Part shown: positions 50,806-61,372 of the stretch, one piece after another
Numbering within the stretch: position 1 is the first letter of the stretch
How the letters are laid out: every line of letters starts with the position of its first letter
Assembly (NCBI GenBank): GCA_015680685.1
Contig: MNCI01001868.1
Span: 132,396 to 196,395 of the forward strand
Direction: 5' to 3'
Length of the DNA: 64,000 bases
Origin: Gnetum montanum
Lineage: Eukaryota > Streptophyta > Gnetopsida > Gnetales > Gnetaceae
Notes under the pieces: generated by a model
The model's database searches: none
Told to the model about the DNA's origin: nothing
What the model saw: only the letters and a program-made list of their open reading frames with translations
Program-made: the position numbers and the translations under genes

Positions 50806-51699
50806 TGATGAGTGGTGAGGTACCCCTACACTCAACCATACAAATATGAGCATTTACACATGATCTAGTCGAACTCCGTAAATGGGCTAGTTATGGTATC
50901 TAGATAGTTACTCGTTGATCGTAGTTCATTGTCTTCCCACTTGGACTAGTATTTATGTTGTCACATATGGTTTAGTCGAGAGTGAGGTGTATGATGTGGT
51001 TCTAAACTAGTGCTACTCTTAGAGGCAATGGAAAATAACTTTAATTGGACTAAGTAGGAGAGAGAGAGAGAGAGAATCTAACTACGAGGAAATGAAAGGA
51101 GAGAATCTAAGCTAGCCTAAGTGCGATGAGTATCTGTTCCTTAATTATCTATACACATCTTGAACCTTATGTACCACTACCACTAGGATTACCAAGTGCA
51201 TGTCCTAGGTACACTACTGGGTTACCAAGTAGTCAGACTTAAATGCTCATGGTTAAGTTGTACTCATTCCATGATTAATAATAGGGATAGGAAATGAGGG
51301 CGAGAGATATTAATTATGAAAGCAATAAATAATAATTAAACAACTAAAACTAAGTGAATGTTGCAATGATGAAGTAATCTTGATCTTTATTGCTGATCAT
51401 GTGCATGTCCAAGTAAGTCACACTCGAATAAAGGTGCCGTACAATTACAATCATCACACTACGAGCATGCACTGGGAGAAAGGATTGAGAAAAACTAACA
51501 AATGACTGAAAAAATAATTGATTAGGAACTAATTTCTAATTGACTTTCCCGTGCACCCACATGTGTATTTATAGGCCCACACAGGAGTCACGATATCTTG
51601 TATCCGATATTGTGATTTAGGTCACGATATCGCGTACCTGATATCCTGGATCTAATATCGCGAGTCTGATATCGGAGCTTGACAAATCATAGTTCATCA
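50806..51699 (-). repeat. Element C 5' LTR (894 bp), intact copy
   Basis: On the minus strand it runs TGATGAAC to CTCATCA. GATATC/CGATATCG palindromes lie at about 51590-51680, TATAAATA (reverse) at 51566-51573, and a GA microsatellite at 51059-51074. It is the reference for detecting the damage in the other LTR. Confidence 0.9.
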
Positions 51700-52150
51700 C
51701 TTAATAAATGGTAAATCATTGTGAACCATTAATTATAATAATATCTTCATTTATTATGTTTTAATAATGTGTTTTCACTCTAAAAATAAAGTCTAATTGT
51801 ATTAAGATTTTTTTAAAAATCTATTCCTAATCATTTTCAAGTGAGTTGAGTTTTTTTAAATTTCTTTATTTTTTATTTTAAGTATTGATATTTGAATATA
51901 GTATATGACATTTGAAATATTGCTATCACTTGAAATCATAATGATATTTGAAATTTGATATAATTTGGTACACCAAACCTATTATTCTATAAATAATATT
52001 TTATTTGTTATTGATGATATTTTTAAGATATTATATTAATTTTAGTAGTGTTGGAACCTAACATAATTTGGATATAAGTATACTTTAAGACATATAACTA
52101 ATAAGATACATTGTAAGAATTATAGTGAAATATAATAATGCCTTTAAGTG
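51700..52150. other. AT-rich spacer between elements C and D
   Basis: About 450 bp with no coding or structural feature noticed. AAGTG at 52146-52150 is the left target duplication of D. Confidence 0.6.
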
Positions 52151-53148
52151 TGATGAGATGCGATTCGCACGAGCAGTGATATCGCATCCCATGCGATATC
52201 ACGTACATGATATTACGTCATCCCCTACGATATCGCGTACACGATATCGCGGTCTGCCGCCATATCTATAAATAAGAGGTGGCTCTCCCTTGTTTTCTCA
52301 TCCTAGGCTAGAAGTAGGAAAACTCTGGCAGATTGATCACTCCAGAGATAGAATATTTTCCATGTGCCCGTAGTAGGAGTCCCCAAGTGAACGGATCTTT
52401 ATTCGAGCAACATTGTACCTAAACGCAAGTTGTGTACGGCAATAAAGACGAGCTTTGTGGATAAACCTCACAGTGCATGGAATAGGATTTTATTACTTGT
52501 TATTTCTTACATGTTATTTCCTACCTATTATTTATTACTCTGTAGTAGCACGACATGAGTACGACTTGATTACGAGCATTTATGGATGTGCACGGCTAAT
52601 CAAGGAATCGGCTGCTCATCGCGATTAGATTCTCTCACCCTCAACTCCTAGAATGCGGAATGAGTACAACTTGATTATGAGCATCTAAGGATGTGTATGG
52701 TTAGTGAAGGAATGGATGCTCATTACGTTTAGGCTAGTTAGGTGCCTTAGTACGACCACTTCGAGCATGTGCGTTACGTGTGGTGATCCCAGTAACGATT
52801 AGCGTTTGGTAGCCGTGGTTGCATAGTTCAGGGTGTGTACGGTAAGTGGGAATGGATGCTAACGCTAGATAATTTAGACTTAGTTATTAGTTAAAGTTAG
52901 TACTTAGTTTCTCAACCCTTCACCCTTTAGCATAGAAGACATAAAACATAAAAGATATAAAAATCATATACCTCGGACTTACTTAACCATACACCGTGAC
53001 AAACACAAGTAAGTTTGGGAAGACAACGAATGATTAAACCCAAGTGTTCCATGGGGTGTGTAGGCATTTAGTCTGTGGAGTTCAATCAGATCACGCGTGC
53101 TACGCTCATTTCGTATGGTTGAGTGTAGGGGTACCTCACCACTCATCA
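52151..53148 (+). repeat. Element D 5' LTR (998 bp)
   Basis: TGATGAGAT to CTCATCA. U3 has repeated GATATC palindromes (about 52178-52255), TATAAATA is at 52267-52274, and tandem hairpin motifs lie at about 52555-52730. It is about 30 bp longer than the 3' LTR, partly because of extra palindrome units. Confidence 0.93.
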
Positions 53149-53168
53149 TTGGCACCGTTGTCGGGGAC
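53149..53168 (+). promoter_or_regulatory. Element D primer binding site, tRNA-Asp type
   Basis: TTGGCACCGTTGTCGGGGAC directly follows the LTR and differs from the tRNA-Asp complement by two transitions. Confidence 0.8.
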
Positions 53169-53399
53169 TAAGTGTTTGTGCGCCATATAGAACATAAGGA
53201 TATCATTCACATCATTGTGAGCCTTAACGAACCTTCAGGTTAATCAAAAGAGAAAATTTATATAACGGTGAAATAGCACACCAATAAAAATTCCTTCTTC
53301 TCATAAGAGCAACTCACCACTTAAGGACCATACACGAGACAATTGGCAACATAAAACACATAACCAAAATTAGCCAAGTCCTAAACAATATAAGATAGT

Positions 53400-55941
53400 T
53401 TATACTCATCCTGATGAGTATATTGCAAACTTTACTTTTATCCTCCATCAAGATGAACAGCTACGATGGAGGGATTTGCAAGGTAACATCGTGTTACCCC
53501 TAGATCGATCAGTCCCTAACATGCTCTTCTGTGCCTTAGCATAGATTGGCATGCAAGAACTATTTGCTAAATACGTTGTTGAAGACTTTGAGATGAAGGA
53601 TTATTATCCCACAAATGCACAATGTATGAGAGACTTAAGGTAGGAGAGTCAGCATATACTTTTCTGAAGGGCAAAGCCCCACACGTCCTTAGCGAAATAG
53701 GAGATGAGGAACCCCTTATCACGGGTTCTCTAACAAATGATGTTCCCCCTCTTAACGATGGTGAGGGGGTTGGGTATTAGAACCTATGCTCAACGATACA
53801 TAACACTGGTTCTGATGCCCGTGAACACCAACTGTTCATAGAGGGAACAACCACTCATGCTAAGGATGAGCACTTAGATCGTCACCACAATTGAGGCTGT
53901 AGCAGCCGAAGAGAAGGTAAGAAACATCGTCATGGTGATGGTTCTCCTTCTTCTTCTCCTTCATCCCATCACTCATCCTCTTCTTCCACATCTGGGCGCA
54001 GCCATCATGAATATAAAGGAGAGGATAAAAGTAAGAAAAATGGGAGACCTCGATGGGAAAGTCGAGAGAGAGGACAAGGGCAAGGACGTAGGGAGAGTAG
54101 GGAACAATGAAGACATCACAGGCATCATGAAAGAGATGATCATGACAAGCCCCTACTCGCAACCCGAAATATGCTTGACATAATGGAGGCAGTTAGGATT
54201 CCTACAAGGCGTTTAAGAGATAGTTAGATCAAATGTTTAGACATGAACAATATCCCACGATTTTAAGGGGGATACAACGCAGATCCGCAAAATCATTTAC
54301 AGGCATTCCACGACGCCTGTGCCTTGCAGAACATAGGCAATGAGTGGCAGAAACTNAGACATACTCCAGAGTGTCCAATTTGTGTAAGCAGATCCAAGGA
54401 TGGAAACAAGGTCATCACGAACCCTTGGATGCTACCATGGCCCACTACTACACATTGTTACATCGTTGCCCTAGCCATGGGTACGCTCAGCGGGATCAAC
54501 TTCGCCACATCGTGGATGGGCTAAGGCATGAAACTAGAAGAACCCTTGGGACTTATGCCCAAGGGAGACTCTCACAACTTAGAGCCCATGAAGTACATTG
54601 CTTGTTGGAGCAAGTATCAAAAGAAGAAGGTGAGCTACGAAAAAGGGAAAGTGCGGAAGAATACAATCATGATCCCTCCCTTCGAAAGAAGGGAGTGAAA
54701 TTTTGTGATGAGGAGGATGAGTCACCACTCGAAGAGTTGGTGAACCGGAAAACCTTGCCGATCCAAAAATTAACAACTGAAGTATCGGCTAAGATGGACC
54801 AATTTTGGGATTCTTTAGACTCCAAACTTGAAAGCGTCTTGAAAATTGTAGAGGAGTGTAAGGAGGAACGAAGTAGTGACAAAGGTAAGACAAAGTGGAG
54901 AGATACAGGCCCTGCACATAACAAGGGTAAGGGGAAAATCATTATCTCCGATGAGGCTGTGGACTCTGACACAAACGATGACGGTGGATGTGAGATCTGC
55001 CACTATGACCATCCTAAGGGATGTTGTTCAATTATCTCACATCTATAAGAGTCTGGGGTGTATGCGCTAAATCCAAGACTTAACCAACAGCAAACACCCC
55101 GAAGGTTACCTTATCCACAAGGTAACCCAAGGCAGTTCCACCAACCACTAACGTATTATCCAAGTGGAACTCCACCACAGCCCATCGGATAGCATCAACA
55201 GTGGCAATACCCACAGTCATGGGGGATGTCACTGCCAACACAACAGTACCCTTATCGGTAGCCCGATCCTTATGGTTATTATGTGCAGCAGCCGGTTTCT
55301 CCAGGTGACTCTATGGGTCACACAACTCTCCAAAGTTACTACCAAGATTAGGAGTACTTTAGGAGGACTCCTTCTCCTCTGGGAGACATCTCACACTCAT
55401 CCCATCCTCCAACTCCACCCGCACCTCTTCCACTTGTAGTTCCCACAACACCTCCTGCTCCAACAAAGTAAGGGGAACTTCCTCCTTAACCGCAGCAATG
55501 TCATGTTGCGAGAGTTGTAAATATTCAACCTGCTGCTGGTTCTGACAACTGTAAAATGAGAAGACCCTACTTCAGAACTAGAAGCCCAGACAAACTCTCG
55601 CAACAACAAGTGGTTGAGCCCATGTACACTCCTCCACCATCTAACACTTCGGAGTACCCTTTAGTCCAACAAAGCTTAACGCATACAGTTATGTTAACGC
55701 ATACTATAATTGAATGGATCAAGGTAGGCCACCTTCCCAGGAAACTAATTGACCCTGGGAGTCCCTTAATCTACCTTCAAGTAGCTGGAAATGAACCACA
55801 TAGGGCTCTTCTTGACTCAGGTTCTAGAGTCAACTTAATTTCACGAGAGATGTATCACGCCTGGAACTTGCCCCAACTTAAGAAGAGCAACATTCAACTA
55901 GAGCTAGCTGACCAGTCCATCACCATTCCCTTGGGATTGGT
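53400..55941 (+). pseudogene. Element D gag and protease start, decayed, cut by the gap
   Basis: Homology to B gag begins near YTHPDEYIANFTFILHQDEQ (about 53410). It continues through QIQGWKQGHHEPLDATM, GLRHETRRTLGTYAQGRL and the knuckle CEICHYDHPKGCC (about 54990-55030). The protease block has LIYLQVAGNE and LLDSGSRVNLIS (about 55770-55850). The frame has stops. A single N at 54356 stands where about 100 bp of B-like gag sequence is missing. The sequence stops at the N run from 55942. Confidence 0.8.
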
Positions 55942-56684
55942 NNNNNNNNNNNNNNNNNNNNNNNNNNNNNNNNNNNNNNNNNNNNNNNNNNNNNNNNNNN
56001 NNNNNNNNNNNNNNNNNNNNNNNNNNNNNNNNNNNNNNNNNNNNNNNNNNNNNNNNNNNNNNNNNNNNNNNNNNNNNNNNNNNNNNNNNNNNNNNNNNNN
56101 NNNNNNNNNNNNNNNNNNNNNNNNNNNNNNNNNNNNNNNNNNNNNNNNNNNNNNNNNNNNNNNNNNNNNNNNNNNNNNNNNNNNNNNNNNNNNNNNNNNN
56201 NNNNNNNNNNNNNNNNNNNNNNNNNNNNNNNNNNNNNNNNNNNNNNNNNNNNNNNNNNNNNNNNNNNNNNNNNNNNNNNNNNNNNNNNNNNNNNNNNNNN
56301 NNNNNNNNNNNNNNNNNNNNNNNNNNNNNNNNNNNNNNNNNNNNNNNNNNNNNNNNNNNNNNNNNNNNNNNNNNNNNNNNNNNNNNNNNNNNNNNNNNNN
56401 NNNNNNNNNNNNNNNNNNNNNNNNNNNNNNNNNNNNNNNNNNNNNNNNNNNNNNNNNNNNNNNNNNNNNNNNNNNNNNNNNNNNNNNNNNNNNNNNNNNN
56501 NNNNNNNNNNNNNNNNNNNNNNNNNNNNNNNNNNNNNNNNNNNNNNNNNNNNNNNNNNNNNNNNNNNNNNNNNNNNNNNNNNNNNNNNNNNNNNNNNNNN
56601 NNNNNNNNNNNNNNNNNNNNNNNNNNNNNNNNNNNNNNNNNNNNNNNNNNNNNNNNNNNNNNNNNNNNNNNNNNNNNNNNNNNN
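55942..56684. other. Assembly gap (743 N) over the element D pol region
   Basis: All N. Sequence before the gap corresponds to the protease of B (about 23270) and sequence after it to the T-rich tail of B (about 26745). Confidence 0.95.
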
Positions 56685-58264
56685 AGTTCTTTTAAGTTTT
56701 CGTTTTACACATTTTTGTTTTACACGTTTTTGTCTTACACATTTTTGTTTTACAAATTTTTTAAACTTTTCTAGTTTTTGTTTTACAACTTTCTTTAACT
56801 TTTCTTGTTTTTGTTTTACATTATTGTTATACTTTTTCCATTTTTTGTGTGTGTTTGTGTGATGCACCTTGTAAGTTTGTCACCCAATAAGTGTTCGGAA
56901 TGATGGTATGAACTATTTTCATATTGATTGCTAATGTTTGGTTTTTACCTTTAAGTCACAATGTTGATACTAAGGTATGTTTCTTTTGATATGGCAGGCA
57001 ATGAGATCACTTCATCCATCCATCCACCAATTTCTATGGTTTCTCTTGGCTTGGAAATGTACAGTTCCCTTCTAATAAGAACTTTAACAAATCGGTGACT
57101 GGGTATTTCTCAAACTAAGGAAGGACTCAAGGATTGCAACGGGTGTGACTTCAAGGGAACTTGATGCTTTTGTGTTGGTCATTCTCTTGGGTGCTTAGAT
57201 GTTTTCTTCTTGAGTTTTCTTACCGTTCCGATGTTACCCAATTATCGGAAGCTGAGACAATAAAAATAAGAAGTCTTTGCATGGTGTGGTTCTCATGCAT
57301 AAAAACACAAAACAAAAAAAAAAGAGAGAAAAGAAAAGAAAAAAAAGTGAGAATTCAAAGCACACCCCTTANCAGCACACCTGCTGCATGGAGGCATTTC
57401 CTCCATGTCATCACCCGANCTCTAACTAAGGCCTTTCTCGCTTTCCATTCTCTCCTTTGTTTTTTTGGAATGGTGGTGGCTCTTTGGAGGTGCATTCTTG
57501 TTAGTTCAAGCGGATGGTTCGGCCAAATGCATTGATGCGAAGTCACTGGATGTGGTTGGTTTGAGGCTAGAGTTGGAATGAGACTTGCCAAGTTACATTA
57601 ATCATAAAACACACAAGGGGCTGTACACCATTTTGTTCTTGGGATTCCATTCCATTTTCTTCTCTCCATCCTTCTCTCCATTGTTCACCTCATTGCCGGT
57701 TGTATCATTAGTGTATATATTTTGGTTGATGCATTGTTTTCTTTTTGGTAAATTCTTGCGGTTAAGACTTTAACTCTTGTTCCAAATGACATTCCTGGAG
57801 CCTACAGACTCTTTGAATGTGGGTTTGTCAGGGCATTAAGGGCATGAGCCTCCTTTGGGGAGGACCCACTGACATTCCTATTTGGAGCATTAGTTAAATT
57901 CTTTCCCTTAACATTTTGCAATTAATTTTATTTTGTTCATTTCCATCTTGACATATATTTCATCAATTCCATAGTTGTCCCTTTTTATCTATCTTCCTTA
58001 CTCCTTTACTTTCTCCATTCTAACGCTACCGGAGGTTCACGATTAGTCATGGGGGTACGGGGCCTAATTTTTTCAATTTTCTCCTAGCCCCAAATTTTTT
58101 GGTTTTCTTCCTAACCCCTACACCTTCGGTAGTCATCATTAATATATCCCCAGATCTGTATTAGCCATACCAGAACCTAGCCAATGGACCTACACCGAAG
58201 TAAGGTATCAATTACATGATGATTCATTTACCCTTGCTAATATAAGATTTTGTTGTGTGTGCAG
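56685..58264 (+). other. Element D pol-ORF interval
   Basis: It opens with TTTTGTTTTACA repeats as in B. It carries one bipartite GCATGGTGT/CAAAGCACACCCCTT block (57278-57371, with an N at 57372), GGGGAGGACCCAC at 57857-57869, a donor-like CGGAG|GTTCAC at 58035 and the internal PPT TTAGTCATGGGGGT (58043-58056). Unlike B and C it has no palindrome-plus-TATATATA module. Confidence 0.65.
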
Positions 58265-58465
58265 ATGGCGATCATACAAACAATGGATTGGATTTGGAGC
58301 AAACACTTGGAATGGAGCAGCGCTGAAGCAGCTATGCAAGGAGCAAGATCGATGGCACGGTTACGGATGGATAACAAAGGTGCAATCTTGGCATTGGCAG
58401 TAGCAACACTTATTTCTCTCTCTCTTTCTTTCTCAGCTACCAACAAAGGCCTAATTTCATTGTAA
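58265..58465 (+). CDS. Short ORF of the A/D family (66 codons plus stop)
   Basis: It starts MAIIQTMDWIWSKHLEW directly after GTGTGCAG. It is colinear with the ORF at 173-358, then ILALAVATLISLSLSFSATN, a hydrophobic C-terminal part that could be a membrane segment. Most differences between the two copies are single substitutions; the frame is kept over the shared part, but an insertion of a few bases in the CTCT repeat shifts the last residues. No known domain. It may be a remnant start or end of a once longer ORF3, though I see no similarity to B or C ORF3. Confidence 0.45.
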   Translation: MAIIQTMDWIWSKHLEWSSAEAAMQGARSMARLRMDNKGAILALAVATLISLSLSFSATNKGLISL

Positions 58466-58615
58466 TAAGGTGTTCACCCTTGTTGTCATGAACACCAGTT
58501 TTGTCAAGTCTTGTAATAATGATCCGTTCACATGTCATCCCATTAGTTCCATTCCCCTCAATAATTCCATACCTTCCCAATATTTTTGTAAGGAACTCGA
58601 GGACGAGTTTTCATT

Positions 58616-58629
58616 CAGTCATGGGGGTA
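58616..58629 (+). promoter_or_regulatory. Element D 3' polypurine tract
   Basis: CAGTCATGGGGGTA abuts the 3' LTR. It is identical to the tract in A. Confidence 0.85.
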
Positions 58630-59596
58630 TGATGAGACACGATTTGCATGAGCTGTAATATCACGTCGTCCCCTACGATATCGCGTACGCGATATCGCGG
58701 TTCGCTACCATATCTATAAATAAGAGGCGACTCTCCCTTGTTTCCTCATCCTAGGCTAGAAGTAGGGAAAATTTGGCAGATTGATCACTCCATAGATAGA
58801 ATATTTTCCATGTGCCCGCAATAGGAGTCTCCAAGTGAACGGATCTTTATTCGAGCAACATTGTACTTGAACGCAAGTTGTGTATGGCAATAAAGACAAG
58901 CTTTGTTGATAAACCTTGCAGTGCATGGAATAGGATTTTATTACTTGTTATTTCTTACATGTTATTTCCTACCTATTATTTATTACCTTGTAGTAGCGCG
59001 GCATGAGTACGACTTGATTACGAGCATTTATGGATGTGTACGGCTAATCAAGGAATCGGCTGCTCATCATGATTAGATTCTCTCACCCTTAACTCCTAGA
59101 ATGTGGAATGAGTAGGACTTGATTACGAGCATCTAAGGATGTGTATGGTTAGTCAAGGAACAGATGCTCATTACGTTTAGGCTAGTTAGGTGCCTCAGTA
59201 CGACCACTTCGAGCACGTGCGTTACGCGTGGTGATCCCAGTAACGATTAGCGTTTGGTAGCCGCGGTTGCATAGTTTAGGGTGTGTACGGTATGTGGGAA
59301 TGGATGCTGATGCTAGATAATTTAGACTTAGTTATTAGTTAAAGTTAGTACTTAGTTTCTCAACCCTTCACCCTTTAGCATAGAAGACATAAAACATAAA
59401 AGATATAAAAATCATATACCTCGGACTTACTTAACCATACACCGTGACAAATACAAGTAAGTCTGGGAAGACAACGAATGATTAACCCCAACTGTTTCAT
59501 GGGGTGTGTAGGCATTTAGTCTGTAGAGTTTGACCAGATCGCGCATGCTACGCTCATTTCGTATGGTTGAGTGTAGGGGTACCTCGCCACTCATCA
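58630..59596 (+). repeat. Element D 3' LTR (967 bp)
   Basis: TGATGAGAC to CTCATCA, TATAAATA at 58715-58722, tandem hairpin motifs at about 59003-59175. Followed by the target duplication AAGTG. Confidence 0.93.
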
Positions 59597-59601
59597 AAGT
59601 G

Positions 59602-60427
59602 TTACTTGAATTGGCAACCTCTTTAACTATAAATATTTATAAAAAATTAATTATTATATTAATCAAAAATTTTAATAATAAAATAAAAACTAAATCTAAA
59701 ATATTATTAGTTATAATAGTTATTAGTTGTCACTTGTGTAGCATTGTACAACATTTGAAGTCATTTTTTTATAACTTGTGAGCTTTGTATAGTGTGTGAA
59801 CTCATCTGGATGTGAAGTTTATGTAACATCTAAACTATTTCCGATGCATGTGACCTCTTTGTACCTTGGAAAATGGTATGGATGCTAGTACATGGGAGTT
59901 ACACCAAGCAATGGCTCATAAAGTGCATAGTCTTACTATGCATTCTAATGTTAATTAACAGTAATTATGTATTCAAGACAGGTGATAGTCATTAAAAATA
60001 CCTTGTACAAGGGTGGATTAATCACAATTGGTATGTAAACATATTAAACATATAGAAACTATAAGAATTTCAAGATCAAATATTCATTTATTAGAAATGA
60101 TAGGATTGCACCTTTGTCATTAATCAAGACCTATAAGTCAAGTAGAAACACCATACAAGGGGTGGCAACATGCTCATTAATGGAAATTTAAGTTGTACAT
60201 GCATTCACCTATTTGGTAGAATGTACATATAACTAAAGAGAGTTAAGTGGATTTTGTTGTTAGTATGTTAAAGAAAGAAAATTCTTTTATTTTATTTGTT
60301 GGAATTCATTGTACATGCTAGGATCTATTTACTTAAATCTTTATGTACAATGTATAATGTTATTAATTTTTAAACGCGACATTCTATGTGAATTATGAAT
60401 GCAAATAAAATTTGTTCTAGACATAAT
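59602..60427. other. AT-rich spacer between elements D and E
   Basis: No coding or repeat structure recognised. Confidence 0.55.
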
Positions 60428-61372
60428 TGATGAGCAGCAAGGTACTCCCTATGCCCAACCATACAAATCACAAGCGTTCATGCACGATCCGGTCGAATTC
60501 CGTGGATGGGACTAGTTGCGGTATCGAGATCGTTATGCCTTGATCGTAGTTTGCTGTCTTCCTACTTGGACTAGTGATAGCTTTGTTACGTATGGTTTAG
60601 TATAGAGTGAGGCATATGATTCTTGATGTTTTTTTGACCTTATGCTACTCCTAACAATAATAAAGAAACCATTTGTTTAAATTAATTAACAATGGAAAGT
60701 AAATTCTAAACTAGCCTATAGATAATGATTGTCCGTTCCTAGCTTGCTGTACACATCCTAAGCCCATGTATCCACTACTAGGATTACCAAGTGCTATACT
60801 ACTAGGTAAACTAAGTAATAATGCTGTTGGGATTATCAAGAGAATATGTGTTTACGCTTGAAACTGGTTGCGCTCATTCTGCCAATTCATTAATATGTAT
60901 GGAAACATAAATGTTAACTAAGTACATAAAATGTAAATTGCATTAAAAGTAAATTTAATCTAAGTCAAAGTGCTGCAATGAATAATAATTAATGTTGATC
61001 TTACTGCTATTCATGGAATGTGTCCAGGTACATTACCACTTGAATAAGACACTATACAATTGACTCAAATCCACACTGCAGGCACTTGCTAGCTATTCTC
61101 TAAGACTATGGAATATAACTACAAGAGTTCAGCTACTCTATTGACAAAATAATGCCAATAGATGGTGGGAGCACGCGTATTTATAGGCAAAAATAAACAC
61201 TGCATTGATGGGGCCGCATTGACAACTGAAATGATGCATCGACGAGGCCTAGTTGATGAGGCCTAGTTGACGGGGCCTAGTCGACGCAGCCAAGATATCA
61301 GAGCTAAGATATTGGAGTGAAGACCAAAAATTAACTTTTTGTCAAATATCCCAGCCAATTGATGATTCATTA
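60428..61372 (-). repeat. Element E 3' LTR (945 bp)
   Basis: On the plus strand it begins TGATGAGCAGCAAGG. On the minus strand it starts TAATGAATCATC after GTTGCAGGGGTA, so the canonical TG start has become TA. U3 has GTCGAC-type palindromes and a tandem CTAGGCCCCGTCAA-like unit (about 61201-61290). TATAAATA (reverse) is at 61178-61185. Landmark order matches the other LTRs of the superfamily. Confidence 0.8.

Larger units (their letters stand above)
42897..51699 (-). mobile_element. Element C: pol-less (non-autonomous) LTR retrotransposon with gag and ORF3, 8.8 kb
   Basis: Two LTRs (42897-43668 and 50806-51699) flank, in minus-strand order, a primer site, a gag frame, a non-coding interval with an internal U3-like module, and ORF3. 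No protease, RT, RNase H or integrase motifs occur in between. Flanks are CTCAA (42892-42896) and CTTAA (51700-51704), a target duplication with one change. It would need enzymes supplied by an autonomous relative such as B. Confidence 0.88.
52151..59596 (+). mobile_element. Element D: LTR retrotransposon of the A family, gap in pol region, no long ORF3
   Basis: LTRs at 52151-53148 and 58630-59596 and perfect AAGTG target duplications (52146-52150 and 59597-59601) define it. Inside are a primer site, gag, the start of a protease, a 743-base N run, the T-rich interval, the short A/D ORF and a polypurine tract. In B the stretch equivalent to the gap is about 3.4 kb, so either the gap is undersized or D has lost pol. 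Confidence 0.93.

Noticed and set aside
55556-56867. Long open frames on both strands spanning 55556-56695 and 55920-56867
   Set aside because: They are open only because of the 743-base N run. Only the protease start before 55942 is real sequence.
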